Assembly: GCA_900473415.1 (NCBI GenBank) | Contig: UCLR01000008.1 | Location: 62,001 to 126,000 of the forward strand | Length of the DNA: 64,000 bases | Origin: Hyphomicrobiales bacterium | GTDB lineage: Bacteria > Pseudomonadota > Alphaproteobacteria > Rhizobiales > Beijerinckiaceae | Reading direction: 5' to 3' | Shown here: positions 46,885 to 55,200 of the stretch, in pieces | Position numbering within the stretch: position 1 is the stretch's first letter | How the letters are laid out: each line of letters opens with the position of its first letter | The notes under the pieces: generated by a model | Database searches by the model: none | What the model was told of the DNA's origin: nothing | Seen by the model: the letters and a program-made list of their open reading frames with translations, nothing else | Translations under genes and position numbers: made by a program

Positions 46885-48660
46885 GTGCAGTCGACGGAAG
46901 CGGAACGCGGAATCCATCGGGACCGAAGCCGGACAGCGGCCGTCTCCGTCCGGGCGGCGGGCTTCCTTCGCGGTTGGGCGCGCGGCCTTTCAGGCGTCGG
47001 CCTGATGCTGGGCACCTTGTTCTTTGCCGCGTCACTGACGCCGACATTGGTTCCGCGCACGCATCTCACCCAGGGCGTCCTGGCCGGAGCCTGCTTTGCC
47101 GCCGGCTACGGGTTGGGCGTGGGCTGGCGCTGGCTCTGGGCCTATCTCGAGCTGCCGGAGCCAGCGGAGCGCATGCGGCGCCTTGTGAATGCGGTGATCG
47201 CGATCATCTGCATGGCGGTCGCCATCACCTTTCTCTGGCAGGCCGCGGAATGGCAGAATTCCATCCGCGTGCTGATGCGGATGGAGCCCGTCGCAAGCGG
47301 CCATCCCTTCAAGGTCTGCCTGATCGCGCTAGTGACCTTCGTCGTGTTGCTGGCGCTGGCGCGGCTGTTCCGGCTCGCCGCCGCCTCCGTTGCGGCCCGC
47401 GCGAACCGTTTCGTGCCGCGCCGGGTCGCAAATGTGATCGGGACCGTGGTTGCGGTGGTGCTGTTCTGGTCGCTGGCGACAGGCGTCTTCTTCCGCGCCG
47501 CGTTCTACCTGCTCGATTCATCCTTCCGCGAACGCGACGCCTTGCTGGAGCCCGAGCGCCCGCAACCCACCGATCCGGCACGCACCGGCAGCCCGGCCTC
47601 GCTGGTCGGCTGGAAGGAGTTGGGGCGCGCGGGCAGGCAATTCGTGGCCACGCAGCCGGAGGCGGCCGATATCGGCACATTCACCGGCCGACCCGCGCTG
47701 GCACCGATCCGCGTCTATGTCGGCCTGCGGGCCGCGCCGACGGCGCAGGCCCGGGCACGGCTGGCGCTGGAGGAGCTGAAGCGCGCCGGCGGCTTCGAGC
47801 GCTCGGCGCTCGTCGTGATCACGCCGACCGGCACCGGCTGGGTCGATCCCTCCGCGATGAACGCGGTCGAGTATCTGCATGGCGGCGACATCGCCAGCGT
47901 CGCCATGCAATACTCCTATCTGTCGAGCCCGCTTTCGCTGATCGTCCAGCCGGACTACGGGCTGGAAACCGCGCGCGCCCTGTTCAACGAGATCTACGGC
48001 TACTGGACGACGCTGCCGAAGGACCGCCGGCCGAAGCTCTATCTCCATGGTTTGAGCCTCGGCGCGATGAACTCCGAGCAGTCGGCCGAGCTCTTCGAGA
48101 TCGTCGGCGATCCGGTCAACGGCGCGCTCTGGAGCGGTCCGCCTTTCGGCAGCCGCTTCTGGCGTTCGCTGACCAATGGGCGCAATCCGGGCTCTCCGGC
48201 CTGGCTGCCGGAATTCCGGGACGGCCGCTTCGTGCGCTTCATGAACCAGGACGGTTCGCGCGTTCCCGCAGAGGCGCCCTGGGGGCCGATGCGGGTCATC
48301 TATCTGCAATATGCCAGCGATGCGGTGACCTTCTTCGACTACCACGACTTCTACCGACGCCCGGCCTGGCTCGCGCCCACGCGCGGGCCGGACGTCTCGC
48401 CCTATCTGCGCTGGTATCCGGTGGTGACGGGGCTGCAACTTGCGCTCGACATGGCGATGTCGACCGTGCCGCCGATGGGTTTCGGTCACGTCTACGCACC
48501 CGAACACTATGTCGATGGCTGGCTCGCCGTGACTGGTCTCCCCGACTGGTCGCCGGAGGCTGTCACCGCTCTGAAGCGGCACCTGTCGGAGGACGCCGGC
48601 AAGGCGATGCAGCAGGACGAGGAGAGCGAGGAAGGCGCCTACAGCAACCGGGGCGGGTGA
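46885..48660 (+). CDS. Membrane-anchored alpha/beta hydrolase (Abhydrolase_9 family)
   Basis: A 591-residue protein. The N-terminal third has about four hydrophobic segments (GVLAGACFAAGYGLGVGWR, FVVLLALARLFRLAA), matching an Abhydrolase_9_N-like membrane domain. A large soluble alpha/beta hydrolase domain follows with the nucleophile elbow LYLHGLSLGAMNSEQ. The family (PF10081/PF15420 as I recall) has no assigned substrate. The GTG at 46885 was chosen; the first ATG (47005) would remove part of the first helix. It ends in an acidic tail (QQDEESEEGA). Confidence 0.85.
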   Translation: MQSTEAERGIHRDRSRTAAVSVRAAGFLRGWARGLSGVGLMLGTLFFAASLTPTLVPRTHLTQGVLAGACFAAGYGLGVGWRWLWAYLELPEPAERMRRLVNAVIAIICMAVAITFLWQAAEWQNSIRVLMRMEPVASGHPFKVCLIALVTFVVLLALARLFRLAAASVAARANRFVPRRVANVIGTVVAVVLFWSLATGVFFRAAFYLLDSSFRERDALLEPERPQPTDPARTGSPASLVGWKELGRAGRQFVATQPEAADIGTFTGRPALAPIRVYVGLRAAPTAQARARLALEELKRAGGFERSALVVITPTGTGWVDPSAMNAVEYLHGGDIASVAMQYSYLSSPLSLIVQPDYGLETARALFNEIYGYWTTLPKDRRPKLYLHGLSLGAMNSEQSAELFEIVGDPVNGALWSGPPFGSRFWRSLTNGRNPGSPAWLPEFRDGRFVRFMNQDGSRVPAEAPWGPMRVIYLQYASDAVTFFDYHDFYRRPAWLAPTRGPDVSPYLRWYPVVTGLQLALDMAMSTVPPMGFGHVYAPEHYVDGWLAVTGLPDWSPEAVTALKRHLSEDAGKAMQQDEESEEGAYSNRGG

Positions 48661-48674
48661 GCGCGCCGCTGCCC

Positions 48675-49454
48675 CTATCTTGCTTCGAGCGCGCGGCGCA
48701 TCAGGCCTTGCAGGGTGAGAGCGTGGTCGAAGCGGCCATGGCGCAGGAAGGCCAGCACCTGCGCGATCACCAGCGGGTTGTTCATCATGAAGGTGTGGGT
48801 CACGGGCAGGACGATGTGATCGCTCATCCCGTCGAGCTTGGTGCTCGCCACCGAAACCTTGCCGTCATTGGGGCCGTCGAAGGCAGCTGATAGCAGCGGG
48901 TTCAGCGAACGATCGCCCGCAATGATGCCGAGCTCGAAGTCGGCATTTGGCAGACTGTTGGGCAAGCTGGTTTGGCCGCTGCCAAGTTGTAGTCCGGCCG
49001 GACCGTTGATCACGCCGAAGAACGGCAGCTTCCCATATTTGTCGACGATCTCGGAGCCATGGTTCGGTGGGCCGAGCATGACGACCCGGCCCAGATCGGC
49101 CGGCTTGCCGCGCTCGGCGAGCCAGGCGCGCAGCAGGATGCCGCCCATCGAATGCGTGACGAAATGCAGCTTCGTGCCGCTGCAGGCCGCGACGGCCCGA
49201 TCGACATGGGACAGCAGCGCCTCGACCGGCTGCCGCGTCGAAGGATAGGTCTCGGCAGCGACGGCGTAACCCACCCGGCGCAGGATCTCCTCCAGCGCTA
49301 TCAGCGAGACTCGGCTGCGCGCCAGCCCGTGCAGCAGCACAACACTCTCCCCCTCCGCGCAGGGCGGAAAGAGCTTGCGCAGGTAGTTGGCGATCTGTCC
49401 CACGGCGCGCTTTCCAGCCGGCTCATTCAGCCCGGACGTCGTGCGGCTCCTCAT
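48675..49454 (-). CDS. Alpha/beta-fold hydrolase, lipase-like
   Basis: 259 residues. Oxyanion region [19 protein letters not shown], nucleophile elbow [19 protein letters not shown], and a catalytic His in [11 protein letters not shown]. No signal peptide, so probably cytoplasmic. It overlaps the downstream end of the AI-2E-type gene by 32 bp, so a later start (GTG at 49403) is possible. It could be a carboxylesterase or lipase; substrate unknown. Confidence 0.87.
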   Translation of the reverse strand: MRSRTTSGLNEPAGKRAVGQIANYLRKLFPPCAEGESVVLLHGLARSRVSLIALEEILRRVGYAVAAETYPSTRQPVEALLSHVDRAVAACSGTKLHFVTHSMGGILLRAWLAERGKPADLGRVVMLGPPNHGSEIVDKYGKLPFFGVINGPAGLQLGSGQTSLPNSLPNADFELGIIAGDRSLNPLLSAAFDGPNDGKVSVASTKLDGMSDHIVLPVTHTFMMNNPLVIAQVLAFLRHGRFDHALTLQGLMRRALEAR

Positions 49455-50535
49455 CCTCGAACGGAAGCTCTCCGTCGCGCGAGAGCAGCACCGCGACTGG
49501 CCGCAGCGCGTCGATATGGCCGCAGACGATCATGATCATCGCCATCAGCGGCACCGCCAGGAACATGCCCGGCACGCCCCAGATGGCGCTCCACACAGTT
49601 AGCGAGAGGATGATCACGAAAGGCGACATCTGCAGGGCGCGCCCCATCAGCATCGGATCGAGGATGTTGCCGAGCACGAACTGCACGGCGCCGATCGCGG
49701 CCAGCAGGCTGAGCACGGGCAGCAGCGCATCGAACTGGACGAGCCCGACAAGGACCGGCAGGGCCGTCGCGATAATCGTACCGAGCGTGGGAATGAAATT
49801 GAGAAGGAAGGTGAGAAGGGCGAGCAATTCCGCGAAATCCAGACGGAACAGCCGCATCACCACGTAGCAGACGACGGCGGTCAGCACGCTGACGGCGGTC
49901 TTGACTAGCACGTAGTGGTGTACGCTGCGCCGGATCGAAAGCAGGATGCCGCGCACATGCCGGGCGCGTTCGGCGTCAGGAAAGAGCTTGTCGAGCTTCA
50001 CCTCGAAATGCGCCCGCTCGGTGAAGAGAAAGCCGACATAGACGACAAGCATCGACGCCACGGTCAGCATGGCGCCGGCCGACCCCGCCGCCATGCGCAG
50101 ATAGGAATTGACGTTGATGTCGCGGAAACCGTCGAGCACGCCACGCGCGACATCCTCGCCCAGCAGCGAGAAGATGCGCACGAGCGCGAGCTCGCCGCGC
50201 TCGATATAGGTCGGCAGCGTGGCGAGGACCACGTCGATCTGCGAGGCGACGAAGCCATAAAGCTCCATCAGGACGAAGCCGATGACGGTGATGGTGAGCA
50301 GGCTCGCCAGCCAATGCGGGATAAAGAGCGGACCGAGGCGCAGCCGCACGATCCTGTCGATCGCGGCCCCGATCAGGCTGACGAGCAGCACGGCGATCGC
50401 CAGAGGGATCAGGAAGAACTTGGCCCGGACCAGGAGCGCGAGCGCGATCGTCGCCACGACGATCCCCAGGCAGGTCCTCTCGAACTTTCCGGAGTGTGCG
50501 GACCGGGAGGAAAAGCGCCCCGAAGGATCAGCCAC
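49423..50535 (-). CDS. AI-2E-family membrane protein (PerM/YdiK type)
   Basis: About 370 residues with seven or eight hydrophobic segments. AI-2E features include [20 protein letters not shown], a long soluble loop (residues about 100-190), and the conserved [20 protein letters not shown] and [18 protein letters not shown] blocks. Members export small molecules or act as antiporters; the AI-2 link is historical. The GTG at 50535 was chosen because AAAAGG lies 9 bp upstream; an upstream ATG (50658) falls in the nasT leader region. Confidence 0.88.
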   Translation of the reverse strand: MADPSGRFSSRSAHSGKFERTCLGIVVATIALALLVRAKFFLIPLAIAVLLVSLIGAAIDRIVRLRLGPLFIPHWLASLLTITVIGFVLMELYGFVASQIDVVLATLPTYIERGELALVRIFSLLGEDVARGVLDGFRDINVNSYLRMAAGSAGAMLTVASMLVVYVGFLFTERAHFEVKLDKLFPDAERARHVRGILLSIRRSVHHYVLVKTAVSVLTAVVCYVVMRLFRLDFAELLALLTFLLNFIPTLGTIIATALPVLVGLVQFDALLPVLSLLAAIGAVQFVLGNILDPMLMGRALQMSPFVIILSLTVWSAIWGVPGMFLAVPLMAMIMIVCGHIDALRPVAVLLSRDGELPFEDEEPHDVRAE

Positions 50536-50652
50536 GCTCGAAATCCTTTTCTGAACCCGGGCGGTCGACCAGCCTGCCGCATCGGCACGCCCGCATTCTT
50601 CCGGCTGGTCCGGGAATGTCAAACCCGCCTGCCGGACGCTCGACCGAGACGG

Positions 50653-50669
50653 TGGCACGATTCCTGATA
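50653..50669 (+). promoter_or_regulatory. Possible sigma-54 promoter of nasTS
   Basis: TGGCACGATTCCTGAT has a perfect -24 element (TGGCACG), but the -12 element is CTGA instead of TTGC. It would place transcription start near 50680, about 30 nt before nasT. The same TGGCACGAT sequence recurs upstream of nrtA, which supports both. Confidence 0.5.
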
Positions 50670-50708
50670 AGGAGATCGCAGATCACTTCACGGGAACGAC
50701 TGAAAGGC

Positions 50709-51293
50709 ATGGTGCCAAAGCTGCGGATCCTCATCGTCGACGCGAACCAGGTTCGGGCCGCCATCATCGAGGAAGGCCTTCGCGCGGCGGGCTATCAGCA
50801 CCTGATCCGCATCTCGGCGACGACCGGGCTGGTGGCCGCCATCGAGGCCCATGATCCCGATGTCGTGGTGATCGACCTCGAGGACCCCAGCCGCGATGCG
50901 CTGGCCGACATGTTCCTCGTCAGCCAGCATGTCCGCAGGCCGATCACCATGTTCGTCGACCAGTCGGACCAGGCCTCGATCGAGGCGGCGATCGAAGCCG
51001 GGGTCTCCGCCTATATCGTCGACGGGCTGAAGAAGGAGCGGATGCAGGCGATCCTGCAGACCTGCATCAGCCGCTTCAACGCCTTCCGCAAGCTGCGCGA
51101 GGAGCTGGACGAGGCCCGTTCCCAGCTCGAGGAGCGCAAGACGATCGACCAGGCCAAGCGCATCGTCATGCGGCTGAAGGGCCTGTCCGAAGACGAAGCC
51201 TACGCGCTGATGCGCCGCACCGCGATGAACGAGAAGCGCAAGCTCGTCGACATCGCCCGCTCCCTCATCACCGCCGCGGAGATGCTGAAATGA
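50709..51293 (+). CDS. nasT: ANTAR-type antitermination regulator NasT
   Basis: A 194-residue two-domain protein. An N-terminal receiver-like domain (residues about 1-120: LRILIVDANQVRAAIIEEGL, DVVVIDLEDPSRDALAD) lacks the usual C-terminal Lys-Pro (VDGL instead). The C-terminal ANTAR RNA-binding domain has DQAKRIVMRLKGLSEDEAYA and RRTAMNEKRKLVDIARSL. NasT binds paired hairpins in the leader of nitrate genes and prevents termination when NasS releases it. Such hairpins are found upstream of nrtA (52503-52558). The ATG at 50709 has GAAAGG upstream. Its stop overlaps nasS (ATGA). Confidence 0.93.
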   Translation: MVPKLRILIVDANQVRAAIIEEGLRAAGYQHLIRISATTGLVAAIEAHDPDVVVIDLEDPSRDALADMFLVSQHVRRPITMFVDQSDQASIEAAIEAGVSAYIVDGLKKERMQAILQTCISRFNAFRKLREELDEARSQLEERKTIDQAKRIVMRLKGLSEDEAYALMRRTAMNEKRKLVDIARSLITAAEMLK

Positions 51294-52363
51294 CGACGCT
51301 GCACCTGCGGGTCGGCTTCATGCCGCTGGTCGATTGCGCGCTGCTCGTGCTGGCGAAGGACGAGGGCTTCGCCGAGGCCGAGGGGCTCCATCTCGAGCTC
51401 GTCCGCGAGGTCTCCTGGTCGAACCTCCGCGACAAGCTGAACGTGCGCCTGTTCGACGCCGCCCATATGCTCGGCCCCGCCGCCATCGCCGCGACTCTGG
51501 GCATCGGCGGGGTCAAGGCCCCGATGGCGGCGCCAATGGCGCTCAACCGTGACGGCGCCGCGATCACTCTTTCACTTCGGCGCTTCGAGGATCTCGCGCG
51601 CCTGGCCGAGGGCGATCTCGCTGATACGGACGTCTCGGCCCGCGCGCTCGCCGCCATCGTCGCGCGCCGCAAGGCCTCCGGCCTGCCGCCGCTGACCTTC
51701 GCCGCCGTCTTCGGCTTCTCGACACATATCTACCTGCTCTGCGAATGGCTGGCGAAAGGCGGACTCCGGCTCGGCGAAGATGTCCGGTTCGAGGTGGTGC
51801 CCCCTCCACAGACCGTCGAGGCCCTCGCCAGCGGGCGCGTCGACGGCTTCTGCGCCGGCGCGCCCTGGAATTCGGCCGCCGTGGCGGCGGGCGTCGGCGC
51901 GATGGTACTTGCCAGCGTCGATCTCAGGCGCAACTGCCACGACAAGGTCCTGGCCTGGCGCGCAGACGATGTGCAGCGGCGTCCCGCCGCCGTCGCCAAG
52001 CTCGGCGCCGCGATCCTCAAGGCGAGCGCCTGGGCCTGCAACCCCAAGAATTTCGCCCGCATGGCGCAGCATCTCGCAGCACCGGATCGGCTCGCGCTTC
52101 CGGCTCCGCTGATCGAGCGCATTCTGCATGGGGAGCTGATCCAGGGCGCGGGGCGGCCGGCGCGGCTGGTCGAGCGCTTCATCCGCTTCGACCGGGACGC
52201 GCTGCGCCCTGATCCCGACGATGCAAACTGGGTGCTCGACGGCATGGAGCAAGCTGGGCAGATCGTCGCGACCGCGGAGACACGGGAGATCGCCCGCGGC
52301 GTTTTCTTGCCTGACGCTTTTGAAGGCATCGTCTCGGCAGAGTCTGGAACGCCCAAAAACTAG
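51290..52363 (+). CDS. nasS: Nitrate/nitrite-sensing protein NasS
   Basis: A 357-residue NrtA-like protein without a signal peptide, so cytoplasmic, which is the hallmark of NasS. It starts LHLRVGFMPLVDCALLVLAK, has the ligand-domain LVREVSWSNLRDKLNVRLFD and VPPPQTVEALASGRVDGFCAGAPWN blocks also seen in NrtA at 52653. In Paracoccus and Azotobacter NasS binds NasT without nitrate and releases it with nitrate or nitrite. It begins within the nasT stop (ATGA), so the two are made together. Confidence 0.93.
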   Translation: MTTLHLRVGFMPLVDCALLVLAKDEGFAEAEGLHLELVREVSWSNLRDKLNVRLFDAAHMLGPAAIAATLGIGGVKAPMAAPMALNRDGAAITLSLRRFEDLARLAEGDLADTDVSARALAAIVARRKASGLPPLTFAAVFGFSTHIYLLCEWLAKGGLRLGEDVRFEVVPPPQTVEALASGRVDGFCAGAPWNSAAVAAGVGAMVLASVDLRRNCHDKVLAWRADDVQRRPAAVAKLGAAILKASAWACNPKNFARMAQHLAAPDRLALPAPLIERILHGELIQGAGRPARLVERFIRFDRDALRPDPDDANWVLDGMEQAGQIVATAETREIARGVFLPDAFEGIVSAESGTPKN

Positions 52364-52472
52364 GCTGTCTGCGCCTCGATTGTGCACCGCAGCAAGATCA
52401 TATCCCGCGGCGCCGGGGCCACCTCGAATCTGCAAGCTATTGCAATTCAAGGCTAGCTCGACGGCGAGGCGG

Positions 52473-52489
52473 TTGGCACGATCCTTGTA
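52473..52489 (+). promoter_or_regulatory. Candidate sigma-54 promoter of the nitrate assimilation operon
   Basis: TTGGCACGATCCTTGTA matches the -24/-12 consensus (YTGGCACGN4TTGCW): GG and GT with the correct 10-bp spacing, one mismatch at the -12 GC. The predicted start is near 52500, directly before the leader hairpin at 52503. Sigma-54 with NtrC controls nas genes in many proteobacteria. Confidence 0.7.
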
Positions 52490-52502
52490 ACGAGTGTTGC
52501 GA

Positions 52503-52585
52503 CGCGGCCAACGCTGCCCGCGCCATCCCCGATCCGGAAGACACAGCAACGTCGCTGTCGAGATGCGCCTGCCCAGGCGTCTTTC
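52503..52585 (+). ncRNA. ANTAR-type leader RNA with two hexaloop hairpins and a weak terminator
   Basis: The leader before nrtA has two hairpins of the ANTAR target type. P1 (52503-52522): arms CGCGGCC and GCCCGCG with one mismatch and hexaloop AACGCT. P2 (52543-52558): stem ACAGC/GCTGT and hexaloop AACGTC. Both loops have A at position 1 and G at position 4, the residues known to be needed for ANTAR binding. A third stem (CGCCT/AGGCG, 52566-52579) followed by TCTTTC is a terminator candidate. NasT encoded 1.8 kb upstream should bind P1-P2 and allow readthrough. The terminator is weak, so the exact switch is inference. Confidence 0.8.
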
Positions 52586-52652
52586 GCGCGGCGTTTTCGC
52601 GTTCGGGGTTGGCTCAAGGCGAACGGCTTTCCAGCAATCCGAGAGGCGATCG

Positions 52653-53981
52653 ATGACGCAGAGCTCCAAGACCTTGATCCGGACGGCCGCATCCCTGAAG
52701 GCCGGCGCCAGCCGCCGCCGCTTCCTGCAGCTTTCCGGTACGGCCGCGCTGCTCTCGGCCGCCAAGGCCGCTCTGCCGTCGGGCGCCTTCGCGCAGGCCA
52801 CCGGCCCCGAGGTCAAGGGCACGCGCCTCGGCTATATTGCATTGACCGACTCCTCGCCGCTGATCATCGCCAAGGAGAAAGGGCTCTTCGCCAAGCACGG
52901 CCTTCCCGACATGGACATCGCCAAACAGGCGAGTTGGGGCGCCACGCGCGACAACATGGCGCTCGGCTTCAAGAACAACGGCATCGACGGCGGCCACATC
53001 CTGCGGCCGAAGACGCATCTCTACTCGACCGGCAAGGTGATGCAGAACGGCCAGCCGCTGCCGATGTACACACTGCTCAACCTCAACGAGGACGGCCAGG
53101 CGATCTCGGTCTCGAACGAGTACAAGGACCTCAACGTCCAGAAGGACGCCTCGCCGCTGAAGCAGGCCTTCGAGCGCAAGAAGGCCGCCGGCAAGGAACT
53201 GACTGCCGCCATGACCTTTCCGGGCGGCACCCACGACCTCTGGATCCGCTACTGGCTCGCCGCCGGCGGCATCGACCCCGACACCGACATCAAGGTCATC
53301 GTCGTGCCGCCGCCCCAGATGGTGGCGAACATGAAGGTCGGCACGATGGACTGCTTCTGCGTCGGCGAGCCCTGGAACGAGCAGCTCGTCAACCAGAACA
53401 TCGGCTACACCGCGCTGACCACCGGCGAGCTCTGGTTCCGCCACCCCGAGAAGATCCTCGGCATGCGCGCCGATTTCGTCGACGCCAATCCCAAGGCGAC
53501 GCAGGCCATCCTGATGGCGGTGATGGAAGCCCAGATGTGGGCCGACAAGATGGAAAACCGCCAGGAGCTCGCCGAGATCGTCGGCAAGCGGCAGTGGTTC
53601 AATGTCCCCACCAACGATATCAACAAGCGCCTGCTCGGCGACATCAACTACGGCAATGGCCGCGAGGCGAAGGGCACCAATCTCTACATGAAGTTCTGGG
53701 GCGAAGGCGGCGCGAGCTCCTATCCCTGGAAGAGTCTCGACACCTGGTTCGTCACCGAGAACATCCGCTGGGGCAAGTTCGAGCCGACGATCGACATCAA
53801 GGCGCTGGTCGACAAGACCAACCGGGCCGATCTCTGGCGCGAGGCCGCCAAGACGCTCGGCGTCGCCGGCGCCCCGACCGCCGATTCCCGCGGCGTCGAG
53901 ACCTTCTTCGATGGCATGAAGTTCGATCCCACAGCGCCGCTGGACTACCTCAAGGCGCTGAAGATCAAGCGGGTGGCTTGA
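52653..53981 (+). CDS. nrtA: Nitrate ABC transporter substrate-binding protein NrtA
   Basis: 442 residues, exported by Tat (SRRRFLQLSGTAALLSAAKA, twin Arg near residue 20). The nitrate-binding CmpA/NrtA pattern includes LGYIALTDSSPLIIAKEKGL, ASWGATRDNMALGFKNNGID, TFPGGTHDLWIRYWLAAGGI and VPPPQMVANMKVGTMDCFCVG. It feeds NrtB/NrtD encoded downstream. GAGAGG lies 6 bp before the ATG at 52653. The first gene after the leader RNA. Confidence 0.96.
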   Translation: MTQSSKTLIRTAASLKAGASRRRFLQLSGTAALLSAAKAALPSGAFAQATGPEVKGTRLGYIALTDSSPLIIAKEKGLFAKHGLPDMDIAKQASWGATRDNMALGFKNNGIDGGHILRPKTHLYSTGKVMQNGQPLPMYTLLNLNEDGQAISVSNEYKDLNVQKDASPLKQAFERKKAAGKELTAAMTFPGGTHDLWIRYWLAAGGIDPDTDIKVIVVPPPQMVANMKVGTMDCFCVGEPWNEQLVNQNIGYTALTTGELWFRHPEKILGMRADFVDANPKATQAILMAVMEAQMWADKMENRQELAEIVGKRQWFNVPTNDINKRLLGDINYGNGREAKGTNLYMKFWGEGGASSYPWKSLDTWFVTENIRWGKFEPTIDIKALVDKTNRADLWREAAKTLGVAGAPTADSRGVETFFDGMKFDPTAPLDYLKALKIKRVA

Positions 53982-53985
53982 CGCC

Positions 53986-55200
53986 ATGGCCGAGCCCCTG
54001 ATCATCGTCGGCAACGGCATGGCGGCGACAAGGCTGGCGGACGAGCTCAGCCAGCGCGCGCTCGGCCGCTATTCCGTCGCGGTGATCGGGGACGAGCCGC
54101 GGCTCGCGTATAATCGGGTGCTGCTCTCGCCGCTGCTGGCCGGCGAGATCGGCGAACGCGAGATCGAGCTCAAGCCTGCCGCCTGGTGGCGGGGGCGTGG
54201 CATCTCAACCTTCTACGGCCGCTCGGTGGAAGCCATCGACCGGTCGGCGCAGACGGTGACGTTGAGCGACGGGCTGACGCTGTCCTACGGCAAGCTCGTG
54301 CTCGCGACCGGCTCGGTACCGCTGCGCCCACCCTTCCCCGGAAGCGATCTCGCCGGCGTCGCCACCTTCCGCGACACGCGCGATGTCGGCACGATGCGGG
54401 CTTATGCCCAGCGCGGCGCCCGCATCGTCGTCATCGGCGGCGGGCTTCTCGGGCTTGAAGCCGCCTATGGCCTCAGCCGCGCCGGCGGCGAGGTGACGCT
54501 GCTCCATCTCGTCGACCGCCTGATGGAACGCCAGCTCGACCATGAGGGCGCGGGCCTGCTCGCCGCGGCGATGGCGGCGCGCGGGATCGATGTGCGCCTC
54601 AACACTGAGACGAAGGGCTTCCGCGGCCAGGACCATGTCGAGGCCGTCGAGCTGGCCGACGGAACCGAGATCCCCGTCGACCTCGTTGTGATCGCCATCG
54701 GCGTGCGCCCGAATGTCGGCCTCGCCCGCGCGGCGGGCCTCAGCACCGGCCGCGGCATCCTGGTCGATGACGGGCTTGCCACCGACGATCCCGCGATCTT
54801 CGCGATCGGCGAATGCGCGGAGCATCGCGGCCTCGCCTATGGGCTGGTCGAGCCCGCCTATGAGCAGGCCCGCGTGCTCGCCGCCAGACTGACCGGGCGC
54901 GAGGGCGCCTATCAGGGCTCGCTGCTCTCGACCAATCTCAAGGTCTCTGGCGTCGGCGTCTTCTCGGCGGGCGAGTTCGAGGCCGGCGACGGCGCCGAGA
55001 CCGTCGTGCTGCGCGATCCCGCCGGCGGCATCTACCGCAAATTCGTGCTGCGCGATGGGCGGCTCGCCGGCTGCGTGCTCGTCGGCGATACGCAGGGCGC
55101 GCTGTTCTATCTCGGCCTGATCCGCTCGGGCCAAGACATCAGCGCAATCCGCGCCGACCTGCCCTTCGGCGAAAGCTATTGCATCGGGAAAGCCGCCTGA
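53986..55200 (+). CDS. FAD/NAD(P)-dependent oxidoreductase of the nitrate reductase (NasB/NasC/NirB-N type)
   Basis: A 404-residue flavoprotein: FAD-binding LIIVGNGMAATRLADEL, NAD-binding RIVVIGGGLLGLEAAYGLSR, and the C-terminal FAD motif TDDPAIFAIGECAEHRG. The layout matches the N-terminal half of NirB and the NADH-dehydrogenase subunits of assimilatory nitrate reductases. It lacks the C-terminal rubredoxin-like or BFD domain, but the NasA protein carries a BFD-like domain that could take its electrons. Its stop overlaps the nasA start (TGATG). Confidence 0.9.
   Translation: MAEPLIIVGNGMAATRLADELSQRALGRYSVAVIGDEPRLAYNRVLLSPLLAGEIGEREIELKPAAWWRGRGISTFYGRSVEAIDRSAQTVTLSDGLTLSYGKLVLATGSVPLRPPFPGSDLAGVATFRDTRDVGTMRAYAQRGARIVVIGGGLLGLEAAYGLSRAGGEVTLLHLVDRLMERQLDHEGAGLLAAAMAARGIDVRLNTETKGFRGQDHVEAVELADGTEIPVDLVVIAIGVRPNVGLARAAGLSTGRGILVDDGLATDDPAIFAIGECAEHRGLAYGLVEPAYEQARVLAARLTGREGAYQGSLLSTNLKVSGVGVFSAGEFEAGDGAETVVLRDPAGGIYRKFVLRDGRLAGCVLVGDTQGALFYLGLIRSGQDISAIRADLPFGESYCIGKAA

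Noticed and set aside
46728..48890. A 720-codon open frame overlapping the membrane hydrolase in another frame
   Set aside because: Arg/Ala-rich with no hydrophobic helices or motifs; the frame at 46885 has helices and the GLSLG elbow.
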